DNA of 64,000 nucleotides from Colwellia sp. M166 (GCF_024585285.1 NZ_CP040755.1:558001-622000), one strand, 5' to 3'. Positions 55,115 through 64,000 are shown, counted from the stretch's first letter. Numbers and translations are program-made. The notes: generated from the sequence alone by a model not told the origin.

Positions 55115-57238
55115 GTGCCAACATCTTTACCCACGTCAAATAACACTATTACCGCACCCATAGCCGAAAAAATTCCACATGAAATGGTCATACATCAACA
55201 CCAACGTGTAGACAATTATTATTGGATGCGTGATGACCAACGTAATGATGAAAAGGTAATTGCCCACCTTAATGAGGAAAATAGCTATGCAGATGCCATG
55301 CTAGCTGAGCAGAAGCCTTTGCAAACATTACTGTTTAACGAGTTAAAAGCACGCATTGTAAAAGACGACAATACGGTTCCCGCTAAAGATGGTAAATACT
55401 GGTATCACAGCGAAATTAATGGCGATCAAGAGTTTTCTCGCTATTATCGCGCAACAAGTTTTGCCGGTGACAACAAAATGCTGCTGTTAGATGTTAATGA
55501 GCGAGCTAAAGGCCATGACTTTTATGATTTAGCCGATATCTCAATCAGCCCGAACGATGAAATTATGTCGATATCTGAAGACACGGATAGTCGTCGTATT
55601 TATAGTATTAGTTTTAAAAACTTAGCTAAAACAACAGCTAGAAAAAGCTCAATTGACACCGAAGATGAGTATTTAACCGATATTCTGCTTGAAACTGAAG
55701 GACAAGTTGTTTGGGCTAACGACAATAAGACCGTATTTTATGTTAAAAAAGATCTAGATACCCTGTTAGGCACGCAAGTTTATCGTCATAAATTAGGCAC
55801 AGCACAAGCTGACGACGTATTGGTTTATCAAGAAGATGATCATAGCTTTTACATGAGCTTAGACAAAAGCCGAGATGAATCACAACTGTATATTTGTTTA
55901 CATGCTACAGAATCGACACATTATTTAGTGTTAGATGCTGATCAACCTGATGGCGAGTTTATCGATCTATTTCCTTATCAAGAGCAACATGAATTTCATG
56001 CCGATAAAATGGGCGAGCATTATTACCTTGTTACTAATTATAAGGCGAAAAATTTTCGTTTAATGAAAGCAACTGCCAAGCAACTTGGCGATATTGATAG
56101 TTGGCAAGAAGTAATAGCCCATCGAAACAATGTGCTACTTGAAGGTATCGAACTATTTAAGCGTTTTATTGTTATTACTGAGCGTGAGCATGGGCAAATT
56201 CGCTTTATTGTTCATACAACACATGGTGAAAATGCTGGTCAACAATACCCATTACTATTTGACGACCCTTGTTATTTCGCTTGCCTAGACGATAACCCCG
56301 AGCCAAACAGCACAATGGCGCGTTTATATTATTCAAGCTTAACCACACCAGGATCATTATTTGAATTTGACCTGGCAACGGGTCAACGAAAGTTACTTAA
56401 ACAACAAAAAGTATTAGGGGCTTTTGATAAAGAACATTATCAGTCAGAACGCATATTTATTACTGCTCGCGATGGCATTGAAGTGCCTGTATCGTTAGTT
56501 TACCGCCAAGATAGCTTCAAAAAAGATGGCACTAACCCGCTATTACAATATGGCTATGGGGCTTACGGTATTACTATAGATCCTAATTTTTCCAGTGAAA
56601 TTTTTAGCCTACTCGATCGAGGTTTTGTTTACGTTATTGCCCATGTACGTGGCTCAGAAATGCTTGGCCGCCAATGGTACGAAAACGGTAAAATGGCAAA
56701 TAAGCAAAATAGTTTTAATGACTTTATTGATGTGACTAAAGCCCTTATTGAACAAGGTTACGGCGCTAAGGATAAAATTTTTGCTTCTGGCGGTAGCGCT
56801 GGTGGCTTATTAATGGGCGCAGTCGTTAATCAAGCACCTGAACTTTATCTCGGTGTGGGTGTACATGTGCCCTTTTTGGATGTTTTAACCACCATGCTTG
56901 ATGAAAGCATACCGTTAACTACCAATGAATATGACGAATGGGGTAACCCGAACGAGCCACACGCTTATCAAAATATATTAGCATATTCGCCATACGATAA
57001 TATTAGCGCACAGCCCTATCCTAATATTTTAGTTACCACGGGGTTACATGACTCACAAGTACAGTACTTTGAACCGATGAAATGGGTCGCAAAAATGCGA
57101 GAATTTAAAACCGATGATAATTTATTACTGTTTAAAACCGATATGGATGCTGGCCATGGTGGTGCCTCAGGGCGCTTTAAAAGCCTGAACGACAAAGCCC
57201 TAGAAATGAGCTTTTTTATCTCGCTACTTTCAGCGTAA
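55115..57238 (+). CDS. ptrB: Oligopeptidase B (S9A prolyl oligopeptidase family)
   Basis: A 707-residue serine peptidase cutting after Arg/Lys in short peptides. An N-terminal seven-bladed propeller (residues about 80-420, opening with HQRVDNYYWMRDDQR) precedes the alpha/beta-hydrolase domain: GYGAYGITIDPNF, the Ser in FASGGSAGGLLMGAVVN, the Asp in TTGLHDSQVQYFEP, and the His in DAGHGGASGRF. The start is a GTG with AGGAG 6 nt upstream. Full length; cytosolic or periplasmic leakage type. Confidence 0.95.
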   Translation: MPTSLPTSNNTITAPIAEKIPHEMVIHQHQRVDNYYWMRDDQRNDEKVIAHLNEENSYADAMLAEQKPLQTLLFNELKARIVKDDNTVPAKDGKYWYHSEINGDQEFSRYYRATSFAGDNKMLLLDVNERAKGHDFYDLADISISPNDEIMSISEDTDSRRIYSISFKNLAKTTARKSSIDTEDEYLTDILLETEGQVVWANDNKTVFYVKKDLDTLLGTQVYRHKLGTAQADDVLVYQEDDHSFYMSLDKSRDESQLYICLHATESTHYLVLDADQPDGEFIDLFPYQEQHEFHADKMGEHYYLVTNYKAKNFRLMKATAKQLGDIDSWQEVIAHRNNVLLEGIELFKRFIVITEREHGQIRFIVHTTHGENAGQQYPLLFDDPCYFACLDDNPEPNSTMARLYYSSLTTPGSLFEFDLATGQRKLLKQQKVLGAFDKEHYQSERIFITARDGIEVPVSLVYRQDSFKKDGTNPLLQYGYGAYGITIDPNFSSEIFSLLDRGFVYVIAHVRGSEMLGRQWYENGKMANKQNSFNDFIDVTKALIEQGYGAKDKIFASGGSAGGLLMGAVVNQAPELYLGVGVHVPFLDVLTTMLDESIPLTTNEYDEWGNPNEPHAYQNILAYSPYDNISAQPYPNILVTTGLHDSQVQYFEPMKWVAKMREFKTDDNLLLFKTDMDAGHGGASGRFKSLNDKALEMSFFISLLSA

Positions 57239-57276
57239 ACCATTACATTACTGCTAGTTTTTTAGCTTGCTAGCTG

Positions 57277-57316
57277 TTTAGTTTAAGTTTAGTTTGGTTT
57301 AAGTTTAAGTTTAGTA
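57277..57316. repeat. Short tandem repeats of a TTTAAG / TTTAGT unit
   Basis: Head-to-tail units GTTTAGTTTAAGTTTAGTTTGG and again GTTTAAGTTTAAGTTTAG occur just after ptrB and before its terminator. Probably slippage-derived; no function evident. Confidence 0.5.
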
Positions 57317-57323
57317 CAATATT

Positions 57324-57360
57324 ATAAGCCGATAGTGTCAACCATCGGCTTATTTTTATT
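57324..57360 (+). terminator. Intrinsic terminator of ptrB
   Basis: ATAAGCCGAT / ATCGGCTTAT, a 10-bp stem with a 10-nt loop, then TTTTTATT. It ends the ptrB transcript and may also work for the convergent radical SAM gene. Confidence 0.85.
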
Positions 57361-57416
57361 AAACGCGTAAGCTATTTGTACAGTAACTGCGGTATCTGAT
57401 AAGGCTGTTAATGTAT

Positions 57417-59072
57417 TTAGCTCATATGTTGCTGCTGGCGCTTTAACGATTTATTTTTAATGACTAACTGTGGTTGGTCGGTTGCATAAAGCTGCAAGCT
57501 ACTAAACAGGCTTTTTAATTTCGCTGCCTGAAAATCTTGTTCTATAACTTCAATAACCTTTTGATGTTTATCTGGAAAAACAGCCTCAACTGCTTGCGAA
57601 AGTAACTCAAACAGCTTTTTCAGATTAAAATTATGAATTTGACCCGTTTTATTAAATATCCACTCAGTGATCGCCATAAAATCATCAAACGGCTCATCAG
57701 ATAACATATACGGTAGTGCGTATTTAAAACGGCCAGAGTTACCGATCATATCCCAGTAGCGTGCAAAGCGATTGATACGTTGCATAGTAGCAAAGCTAAC
57801 TCGGTCAGTACTTAAAATGTTAAACGGTGGTAACGGGTTAAAACGAAGGTCAAAGCTTTCTGTGTGGCGAATGATCGGGCTGCCCTTCAAGCGCTTTAAT
57901 ATCCCCATTTGAATTTCATGTGGTCGACAATGATAAAGTTGATTGAAGCTATCTTTAAAACTATCAAAGGTTTCACCGGGCAAACCAAAAATTAGATCAG
58001 CATGAATATGGGCGTGAGTATTATCTCTTAACCACAGTAAGTTTTCTTTTGACTTAGCATTGTTTTGTTTACGACTAATATTGGCTTGCACCTCAGTATT
58101 AAAAGTTTGTATGCCTATTTCGAACTGTAAACTGCCCTCAGGAAATTGTGCTAACAAGGCCTTTAATTTTCTAGGTAGGTGATCAGGTACCACTTCAAAG
58201 TGCAAATAAAGATCGTCTGTCATGCGGTCTAAGAAAAACTGCATGATTTCCATGGTGGTATTAATGTTTAAGTTAAAGGTTCTATCAATAAACTTAAAGT
58301 TACGTGCGCCACGGTTATACAGAATTTCCATTTGCTCAAGAAACAGCACTATTTCAAAAGGTACTGAGTTTTTATCTAATGATGATAAACAAAATTCACA
58401 TTTAAATGGGCAACCGCGCGATGCTTCAACATACAGCAAACGGTTAGCTAAATCTTCATCGGTATAATATTGATATGGCGAGGCAAGATCTTTTAATTCA
58501 ACCGGCTTTGAATTGAAAATTTTTCTCTCTAATGGTGCATCAGCGATAATATTTTTACACAATTGATAGAAACTAAGATCCGCCGGCCCGGTTAACACAT
58601 AATCAGCACTGGCCACTATGGCTTGCTGCTCTGTTTCATAACTTACCTCTGGCCCGCCTAATACTATTTTAATTTCTGGTGCGATTACTTTTAACAAACT
58701 CACCACATCAGTAGTTTCAACAATGTTCCAAATATAAACCCCAAAGCCGACAATATCAGGCTTAGACGCTAAAATTTGTTCAACAATATCAATAGCACGG
58801 GTTTGAATAATAAATTCTTTGATTTCACAAAACGGCTGTAACTCTTGCATATTCGCGTATAGGTAACGCAAGCCAAAACTGGTATGAAAGTAACGAGCAT
58901 TCAGTGTTGCGAGCACAATTTTAGGGGCAGATTTATCTATAATTTTCTGGTTATGCAAGTTCTTGTCAGCTGTTTTGTTGGGTGAATTATTGAGTACTTT
59001 GTTATCAGAATGACCTTCAGTAATATGAATTTGTCTAACTGCTAACTCTGGGGGATTTTGTTGCGCTGCCAT
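57417..59072 (-). CDS. B12-binding-domain radical SAM protein (DUF4080 type)
   Basis: A 551-residue protein. After a long polar N-terminal extension (about 45 residues), a cobalamin-binding-like Rossmann domain runs to about residue 190 (VLATLNARYFHTSFGLRYLYAN, DIVGFGVYIWNI). The radical SAM core has CPFKCEFC and FKFIDRTFNLN, and PGETFDSFKDSF. A C-terminal DUF4080-like region follows. It probably carries out a methylation or rearrangement; the substrate is unknown. The N-terminal extension may mean a later true start. A LexA-like box lies about 110 bp upstream. Confidence 0.85.
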   Translation of the reverse strand: MAAQQNPPELAVRQIHITEGHSDNKVLNNSPNKTADKNLHNQKIIDKSAPKIVLATLNARYFHTSFGLRYLYANMQELQPFCEIKEFIIQTRAIDIVEQILASKPDIVGFGVYIWNIVETTDVVSLLKVIAPEIKIVLGGPEVSYETEQQAIVASADYVLTGPADLSFYQLCKNIIADAPLERKIFNSKPVELKDLASPYQYYTDEDLANRLLYVEASRGCPFKCEFCLSSLDKNSVPFEIVLFLEQMEILYNRGARNFKFIDRTFNLNINTTMEIMQFFLDRMTDDLYLHFEVVPDHLPRKLKALLAQFPEGSLQFEIGIQTFNTEVQANISRKQNNAKSKENLLWLRDNTHAHIHADLIFGLPGETFDSFKDSFNQLYHCRPHEIQMGILKRLKGSPIIRHTESFDLRFNPLPPFNILSTDRVSFATMQRINRFARYWDMIGNSGRFKYALPYMLSDEPFDDFMAITEWIFNKTGQIHNFNLKKLFELLSQAVEAVFPDKHQKVIEVIEQDFQAAKLKSLFSSLQLYATDQPQLVIKNKSLKRQQQHMS

Positions 59073-59131
59073 GAGATGTCTTAAATGCCTTTAATACTAT
59101 GGCGGCAATTATACGGTGATTAGCGGGATTT

Positions 59132-59159
59132 TTCAGTAACATTAATTCAGTAACATTAA
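59132..59159. repeat. 14-bp tandem duplication
   Basis: TTCAGTAACATTAA occurs twice, end to end. It lies upstream of the radical SAM gene's probable -10 element (TATAAT on the minus strand near 59108-59113), so it may affect that promoter. Confidence 0.7.
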
Positions 59160-59181
59160 CTAAGTGACACGCCTAACGGAA

Positions 59182-59197
59182 CTGTTTATTTATACAG
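59182..59197. promoter_or_regulatory. LexA (SOS) box-like sequence
   Basis: CTGTTTATTTATACAG fits the CTGT-N8-ACAG SOS box exactly, including outer flanking A and T. It is about 110 bp from the radical SAM start (minus) and about 200 bp before the zinc-ribbon gene at 59394 (plus). Neither distance is typical for direct repression, so this may be coincidence. Confidence 0.4.
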
Positions 59198-59393
59198 TTA
59201 ACCTGTGTTTTAGGACTTTATACAAAAATAGTAACTGTTTTTTGTTTGTAACGTGCTGCTGAACTACTGACAAGCAACTGAAATAAAATAAAAAACACTA
59301 AATTAACAAGCTATTTATTAATAACATTAACCTTATTAATAAAACTGTGTATATTTAAGACGTTATTAGTATTGTGGGATTTTTAGGGAAGAA

Positions 59394-59636
59394 ATGAAAA
59401 ACAAAAAGCCAACAATTATGGGAATGGCTGAATTTGAGCCATCAGCTAAGTGCCCTCGCTGTCGCTTAATTATGTATCTTGGGAACAAGTGCCCGCACTG
59501 TAGTTATCATTTAAACCAAACAGAGCAAACAGCTCAAAAAGTATTTTGGCAAAAATCTCGTAACAAAGGCTACATTAATGGCTTTATATTTTTTGTTTTT
59601 GCTTTATTCATCTTAACATTGTTATTTAGTATATAG
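59394..59636 (+). CDS. Small zinc-ribbon membrane protein
   Basis: An 80-residue protein with CPRC and CPHC (about 13 residues apart) forming a zinc ribbon, then a C-terminal transmembrane helix (FIFFVFALFILTLLFSI). GGGAAG just upstream of the ATG is the ribosome site. It resembles in layout the zinc-ribbon protein at 8270, without sequence identity. The next gene begins 35 nt later. Confidence 0.65.
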   Translation: MKNKKPTIMGMAEFEPSAKCPRCRLIMYLGNKCPHCSYHLNQTEQTAQKVFWQKSRNKGYINGFIFFVFALFILTLLFSI

Positions 59637-59671
59637 TGTGACCAAGAAAACAATCAGGAAAAGGAAGCATT

Positions 59672-59923
59672 ATGCAATTAATGATTAATAACCGTAAAGT
59701 TGAAAACCCACTAGCTGCTATTGCCATGGTTTTATTTGCTTTAACATTTGTTGGCGTCGTTATTTCCTTAATTTTGTTAGTGTTACTGCCACTAATTGGT
59801 ATTTTTATTTCCTCCTTTGTGGCATTAGTTGTTGTGGTGGTATTGCCGATCATGCTTTGGTTTGTGTTACCTGTGCTGTTTATTACCATTATTGGTTGGT
59901 TTTTTGGGCATTTATTTAAGTAG
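59672..59923 (+). CDS. Small hydrophobic membrane protein
   Basis: An 83-residue protein, nearly all hydrophobic after residue 12, with two to three membrane-spanning helices rich in Val, Ile and Leu. AGGAAAAGGA lies before the ATG. Probably co-transcribed with the zinc-ribbon gene. I do not recognise a family. Confidence 0.6.
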   Translation: MQLMINNRKVENPLAAIAMVLFALTFVGVVISLILLVLLPLIGIFISSFVALVVVVVLPIMLWFVLPVLFITIIGWFFGHLFK

Positions 59924-59951
59924 CTTAACAATGTGTAATTAACGCATAGGC

Positions 59952-60572
59952 TTATAACTTGATACTTCTTTGTTGCTCAAGTTGCACAAGAAAAACGTCT
60001 TCACTTTCGTCGCCATTATTTCTGTCGAGTAAGCTTTGTCTTTGTGCGGTTAATTTTTCCAGATTTTCGTCAATCTTTTTAGTCAGCGCTAATTGTTGGT
60101 CTTTTCTGATCAAGCCTTTGTCTGCGTCATTATCGACTTCAGTTTGAGCAAGATTTAGAATTTCCATTCTTACTTCAACTCTTTTTATATCCAAAAAACT
60201 AATACCCAATCGATTATATAAAATAGCCGTGTTAACTTCGTCGCGATCAATTTTAACCTCAATCGGTACCGCCATAATTTTATCTATGGTGGCATTGTGA
60301 TAATCATTGGGCGCTAACAGTTTATTTTCAAAATTAGTTTCATCAAGCTCTTTGCTGGCAGCAGTCTTTATTGACTCATAATGAGCTGCGACTTCTTCAG
60401 GTTTTATATTTGAAATATAACGAAGGTTTTTAATATCAGTCATAGCACTAGGCTTGGGTGCTGCGACATTATCAATGGCGGGCAGTGGTTGTTTTACTTG
60501 GTTAACACCGCTTGCGGTGTTGGTTTTGAACAACGCTTGCATATGGCTTTGATTATTAATTGAAATAGACAT
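59952..60572 (-). CDS. Hypothetical cytoplasmic protein
   Basis: A 206-residue hydrophilic protein. The N-terminal 45 residues are low-complexity (SISINNQSHMQALF, then Pro/Ala-rich). A central part (residues 60-130) has mixed helices, and the C-terminal third is a likely coiled coil (LALTKKIDENLEKLTAQRQSLLDRN). No signal, no membrane helix, no known family. Single gene, convergent with the small membrane gene. Confidence 0.6.
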   Translation of the reverse strand: MSISINNQSHMQALFKTNTASGVNQVKQPLPAIDNVAAPKPSAMTDIKNLRYISNIKPEEVAAHYESIKTAASKELDETNFENKLLAPNDYHNATIDKIMAVPIEVKIDRDEVNTAILYNRLGISFLDIKRVEVRMEILNLAQTEVDNDADKGLIRKDQQLALTKKIDENLEKLTAQRQSLLDRNNGDESEDVFLVQLEQQRSIKL

Positions 60573-60827
60573 AACGATGATATTTCCTTATACGTTTGCT
60601 TTTATTTGCAGCGAACATACCTGCAAACATCATGCATGTAGACAGCAAAATTTGCGCCAACAAAAAGTTAACTATAAAAGGCCATATAACTATAAATAAT
60701 TGTAAATCATTAGCTTAAAAAGGTATTTTTAATAACCTCAGCGGCAACTCTTTGGGGTTACTCGGTCATTTTTGCCATTGCTAGGTCAAAAGTTGCCGAG
60801 CGTATTCGATATAAATGTACTTCGTTT
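60573..60827. other. Intergenic region with a spaced inverted repeat
   Basis: 255 bp between two minus-strand genes. CGGCAACT (60742-60749) and AGTTGCCG (60791-60798) are inverted copies 41 bp apart, downstream of the zinc-ribbon gene at 60828, and might form its transcript end. No gene seen. Confidence 0.45.
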
Positions 60828-61163
60828 TTAGGCTTTTTTAACAAACTTGGCTGTTACCATCATTTCGCCAGCACCGTCGACTTTACAATCAAGCTGATGA
60901 TCTTTCTTATCAAACACCCGCCTGATCAGCGCTTTAGTACCAATTTTTATAACTTGCGAACTGGCTTTAATTTTTAAATCTTTAATAACGGTAACTTTAT
61001 CGCCTTCACACAGTAAAGCGCCATTAGCGTCTTTAACAGCAATAATGCTATTTTCTGCAACTTCTTTAGGATCCCATTCAAATGCACACTCAGGACAAAT
61101 AAGTAATTGTTGCTCTTGATATACGTATTCACTTTGACAGTTTGGACAAGCAGGATAAGACAT
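60828..61163 (-). CDS. yjdM: YjdM/PhnA-family zinc-ribbon protein
   Basis: A 111-residue protein: N-terminal zinc ribbon (CPNC, then CPEC), then the PhnA domain with IIAVKDANGALLCEGDKVTVIKDLKIK and KIGTKALIRRV. Despite the older name phnA, this family is not shown to break phosphonates; its role is unclear. It is of standard length and monocistronic. Confidence 0.92.
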   Translation of the reverse strand: MSYPACPNCQSEYVYQEQQLLICPECAFEWDPKEVAENSIIAVKDANGALLCEGDKVTVIKDLKIKASSQVIKIGTKALIRRVFDKKDHQLDCKVDGAGEMMVTAKFVKKA

Positions 61164-61310
61164 TGTTTATTTCTTTTCGGTTAATGATGAACGATTCATT
61201 GTTGTAACGAGTTTATTTTAAGTTTCTGTTTGTAAAATTTTTTATAAATAGATTTCATGAGAAAAACAAGCAAGCGCAAAACATTTATACTCTGAAGTTA
61301 GTGATTAAAG

Positions 61311-61814
61311 TTAGCGATTAAAATCAGCGAATTTTATCGCCAAGTTAGCCGCTACTTCATATTCCCCCTTTAATTTTAGCACTTCAATTATGCATTCAAT
61401 GGTACACAATCCGCCTTCTGGCTGGTTAGCTCTTAGCTTATAAGATGAGCTATTTTCAGTTTTTACCGTAAATTGAGCAGCTTGTTTTAAATAAGGGCTT
61501 TGATTAAAAATCTTTTGAGCTTCTTGCCATGTGCTGTCAATAATAATGATATTATCGTAAGTATCAAGACTCATCGAATCGGCTATTGTGTGCTCAGGTA
61601 ATGGCTCAACCGATGATATTATCGCGCTAGATTTGGTGTTTGAATACAATAATATCGCGGCATTATTCGCTATTAAACGAGTCAGCAGTGCTGGCGGATT
61701 TAGCCGTTGCCAAAGTATACGTTCAACAATTTCACCCGCATGTTGCAGTGCAATAGCGCCGGTATTGGTTACTCGGCGCAATTCACGTTCATGAGTTAGC
61801 AGAAAAATTTTCAT
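61311..61814 (-). CDS. DTW-domain protein (TapT-like tRNA acp3U transferase)
   Basis: A 167-residue protein with the DTW-family signature in the form IIDSTWQEAQKIF (residues about 103-115) and YKLRANQPEGGLCTIECI (residues about 137-154). The family adds the aminocarboxypropyl group to uridine in tRNA. It is shorter than YfiP/TapT and lacks an obvious N-terminal Cys-rich zinc part, so it belongs to the compact branch. It begins 9 nt after the SEC-C gene's stop; likely one operon. Confidence 0.82.
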   Translation of the reverse strand: MKIFLLTHERELRRVTNTGAIALQHAGEIVERILWQRLNPPALLTRLIANNAAILLYSNTKSSAIISSVEPLPEHTIADSMSLDTYDNIIIIDSTWQEAQKIFNQSPYLKQAAQFTVKTENSSSYKLRANQPEGGLCTIECIIEVLKLKGEYEVAANLAIKFADFNR

Positions 61815-61823
61815 TGTTTGCTG

Positions 61824-62789
61824 TTAATGCAAACAACACTTCTTATATTTTTTACCACTGCCACACGGACAAGGATCATTTCTGCCAGCAGCTGATAACG
61901 AGCTAACCGGCACACTGTTGTCTATAATCGTTTGTTCATCGTATAAAATAGAAGACAATAAACCACCGTCTTCCATCAACGAATCAAATACATCATGATT
62001 TTCATTCTCAAGCTGTTCGTCGGTTAAATCATCATCAGCCCAAGACTGCAATGTATCAACAACTTTGAACTCGGTTTGAATTGTACCAAATTCAATCAAC
62101 TTGTATGTTTCAGTACTGGCCCATGCTTTAATTTCATCATGACTAAAGCGATTTTCATCAAATAAACTGTTATCACCAACACCTTTATCGCATAGCGCAA
62201 TAAATTGAGCTTTAAAATCATCAAGTTGATAAGTAATACAAGCATCCGCTAATGCACTAAGTAAAAAACAATTGCTGATACCCGGTAAAGCTAAAAATGC
62301 CGATAACCATCGATTAATATGTGCTGTTAACTGAACTTTAGTAATCACCCCAACCTCGTATTGAGCAAATACCGCTTCAATAGCCGATGCTTTGCAATAC
62401 ATAGCTTGATGACCATCAACAATATAATCAGACAAAGCTTGAGTATTACCATCAGCAACATTATAAAACACGCTTGGGGTTAACTCGGTAAGTGCATCGC
62501 CAAATACCGCCTCAATGGGGGTTAAAAAGGTGTCACTGCGCGAAAATAGCTGCAAACATTTTGCCAAGGCTGGCGCATATTTTAATTCGGCTAATAATAA
62601 AGTACCGAAAAATAAAACGCCCTGTTGCTCTTCAGTTAATGATGTATCATCCGCGATAAATTGATCTATTAGCCGTTCTAATTCTGGGTAAAATACTGGC
62701 CAATGTGTTTTAGCCGCTTCAAGGGCTTCTATCGGTAGCTCATTGTCGTTTGAATTACCCAGTGCCAGTAAAATTTCTGCTAGATTCAT
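61824..62789 (-). CDS. SEC-C motif protein of DUF1186-like type
   Basis: A 321-residue, acidic, helical protein ending in a SEC-C zinc motif (RNDPCPCGSGKKYKKCC, the last 20 residues). The body has HEAT-like helices (ILLALGNSNDNELPIEALEAAKTHWP, LLLAELKYAPALAKCLQLFS). SEC-C tails bind zinc and often SecB or ribosomes. Family assignment of the body is uncertain. Upstream of the DTW gene, same strand. Confidence 0.75.
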   Translation of the reverse strand: MNLAEILLALGNSNDNELPIEALEAAKTHWPVFYPELERLIDQFIADDTSLTEEQQGVLFFGTLLLAELKYAPALAKCLQLFSRSDTFLTPIEAVFGDALTELTPSVFYNVADGNTQALSDYIVDGHQAMYCKASAIEAVFAQYEVGVITKVQLTAHINRWLSAFLALPGISNCFLLSALADACITYQLDDFKAQFIALCDKGVGDNSLFDENRFSHDEIKAWASTETYKLIEFGTIQTEFKVVDTLQSWADDDLTDEQLENENHDVFDSLMEDGGLLSSILYDEQTIIDNSVPVSSLSAAGRNDPCPCGSGKKYKKCCLH

Positions 62790-63130
62790 GTAAATTCCGC
62801 GTTAAATCATTAATTATAAGAGGCAAATGCCAAAGGTTATATATTAACGTCTTCCTGTTAGCGTTACCATTTAAAGCAGAGAATTAGCGTGAAAAAACGC
62901 ACTTGGTTACTGTTATAAGTTTAATCATGTGATGGTGAGTAAAGCTTTACCGTCATTAGGCGCATTTTTCGTATGGCCCTTTGTGTAAGAGTTATTTTCT
63001 TTAATATATGGAAGAACATGAGCTATTCGTCTAGACTTTATCCTCGCTCAAATAATCGCTTTACGTGCCTCCTCAAAACTAAAAGTCCACTAATGCGACT
63101 ACAGTTTTGTTAGCAACCGACAGATAAAGA
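62790..63130. other. Gene-free stretch between SEC-C gene and the edge ATPase gene
   Basis: About 340 bp upstream of the SEC-C gene on the minus strand. It should hold that gene's promoter. No open frame or repeat stands out. Confidence 0.45.
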
Positions 63131-63158
63131 AAAACCAGCTTCTGAAAGCAAAAGCTGG
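63131..63158 (-). terminator. Intrinsic terminator of the edge ATPase gene
   Basis: CCAGCTT / AAGCTGG with a 10-nt loop, followed on the minus strand by TTTTTCTTT. It lies 18 nt after the stop at 63176. Confidence 0.85.
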
Positions 63159-63175
63159 CTTAACAAGATGTTAAA

Positions 63176-64000
63176 CTATAGCGCCAGATCCAATGACTCG
63201 ATTGCAGCTACAATTGTATGAACAGAGTTTCTGTCAAACTCTGCTCGATCTACTTCTTCATGAGTACCTTTGTTCAGATACCGCCATTCGCGAGAATCAC
63301 CATTAACACCTAATAACTGATCTATGGGTGATAAAACATTATGTTTATTGGGATCAGTGAAGTCACCTTTGTTAATCTTAGTTTTAAGTTGATCTGTTAA
63401 CTGACGCAACTCAATTGGCGCATTTGCGGTACGTAATTTGATACTTAAATTGCCATCTCCATGCTTACTGACATATCGCCATACTTTTCCTTTAGTTAAT
63501 AATTCTAACGCTTGGCGAGATTTACCCAATGCAAATCGTATTTCATTTTTACGAATATGTTCTAATGCTCCTTCTATATAGTTTCGTGGGGCGCAATTGA
63601 AATCAACTTGTATATGCGGCTCATCAATACGAGGTAAAAACGCCAACCGCTGGCTACTTCTGGCTTGCTCTACTGATAACATGTTTTGGATATCTTTAAA
63701 GAGTTCCTCTCCATGACATGTCAAGATAATCTGCTTTCCATCAAAGTAATCATCTTCAAATAGAGTGCGCCTGATGGACTCTCGGTGGTCATCATCAATA
63801 GCATTAACCGGGTCATCAAAGATAAGAAGAGGGCAACCTTCTTTTATGTTTTTCGCCAATAGTATTGCCAAACCAATGCAACGAATATGCCCTTCACTTA
63901 ATACATGGAGAGCATCAAAATACTTTTCAGGCTCGTTTTGATAAGAAATTTTTAGCTTCTGGTTTTGTGCTAGCGGTAGCTGAATTGATGCCAATAACTC
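63176..64000 (-). CDS. SMC/RecF-like ABC ATPase, C-terminal part (cut by the window edge)
   Basis: The frame is open to the window edge, so the N-terminus and Walker A are missing. Visible are the ABC signature LSEGHIRCIGLAILLAKN, Walker B PLLIFDDPVNAIDDDHR and the H-loop ILTCHGEEL, followed by a helical C-terminal domain of about 160 residues. This order is that of SMC-like or RecF/RloC-type ATPases, many of which serve in DNA repair or phage defence. Which of these cannot be told from this piece. Confidence 0.72.
   Translation of the reverse strand, partial: ELLASIQLPLAQNQKLKISYQNEPEKYFDALHVLSEGHIRCIGLAILLAKNIKEGCPLLIFDDPVNAIDDDHRESIRRTLFEDDYFDGKQIILTCHGEELFKDIQNMLSVEQARSSQRLAFLPRIDEPHIQVDFNCAPRNYIEGALEHIRKNEIRFALGKSRQALELLTKGKVWRYVSKHGDGNLSIKLRTANAPIELRQLTDQLKTKINKGDFTDPNKHNVLSPIDQLLGVNGDSREWRYLNKGTHEEVDRAEFDRNSVHTIVAAIESLDLAL

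Overview
The window reads as chromosomal DNA of a marine gammaproteobacterium of the Alteromonadales, most like Colwellia or a close relative. The reasons are the AT-rich, mostly gammaproteobacterial protein repertoire, the rarA-crcB-serS order, a YeaC/DUF349 pair, the divergent bioA / bioBFCD cluster, an AGCS sodium:alanine symporter, and an MlaA lipoprotein paired with an MMPL exporter. The genus is an inference from protein character, not a database match. No rRNA or tRNA gene was recognised.

Layout. 1-2.6 kb: the 3' end of rarA, then crcB and serS with a terminator. 2.6-8.2 kb: an intergenic stretch with an NtrC-like palindrome, a Kef-type antiporter, a ureD relic, a thioredoxin-like protein, an M14 peptidase and an alanine symporter. 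8.2-11.8 kb: a small zinc-ribbon protein and a translationally coupled YeaC/DUF349 pair. 11.8-17.8 kb: ansA, sppA, a YdjA-type nitroreductase, asnS and a small membrane protein. 17.8-23.1 kb: the complete late biotin pathway (bioA divergent from bioB-F-C-D). 23.1-34.8 kb: pepE, an orphan HicB-like gene behind a striking array of short repeats, a ferredoxin-NADP reductase, secreted hydrolases and lipoproteins, a phosphoribosyltransferase, an EAL-HDOD signalling protein, and a twice-broken yghU pseudogene.

34.9-44.4 kb is the accessory core. A complete tyrosine recombinase lies beside a tightly overlapping four-gene SMC operon of the Wadjet / MksBEFG anti-plasmid type, arranged SMC - MukE-like - kleisin-like - Toprim rather than jetA-B-C-D. 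A cold-shock/Excalibur fusion gene and a gene-poor 0.76 kb stretch follow. Between jetD and the recombinase is a 32-bp palindrome with two 13-bp arms around a 6-bp centre, laid out like a Xer/dif recombination core.

44.4-64 kb: an EamA transporter; a tandem nitrilase-like gene cut in two by an intact IS982-family element with a 6-bp target duplication; an MMPL/MlaA pair; a DEAD-box helicase; an iron alcohol dehydrogenase; oligopeptidase B; a B12-binding radical SAM protein; several small or hypothetical genes; a YjdM/PhnA-type protein; a DTW-domain protein; a SEC-C protein; and, at the right edge, the C-terminal part of an SMC-like ATPase.

Working together: bioA-D make biotin from pimeloyl precursors; MlaA/MMPL probably handle outer-membrane lipid or hydrophobic cargo; the SMC operon probably recognises and cleaves circular plasmid DNA. 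The window also records gene decay: the ureD relic, yghU, and the IS-split nitrilase gene.
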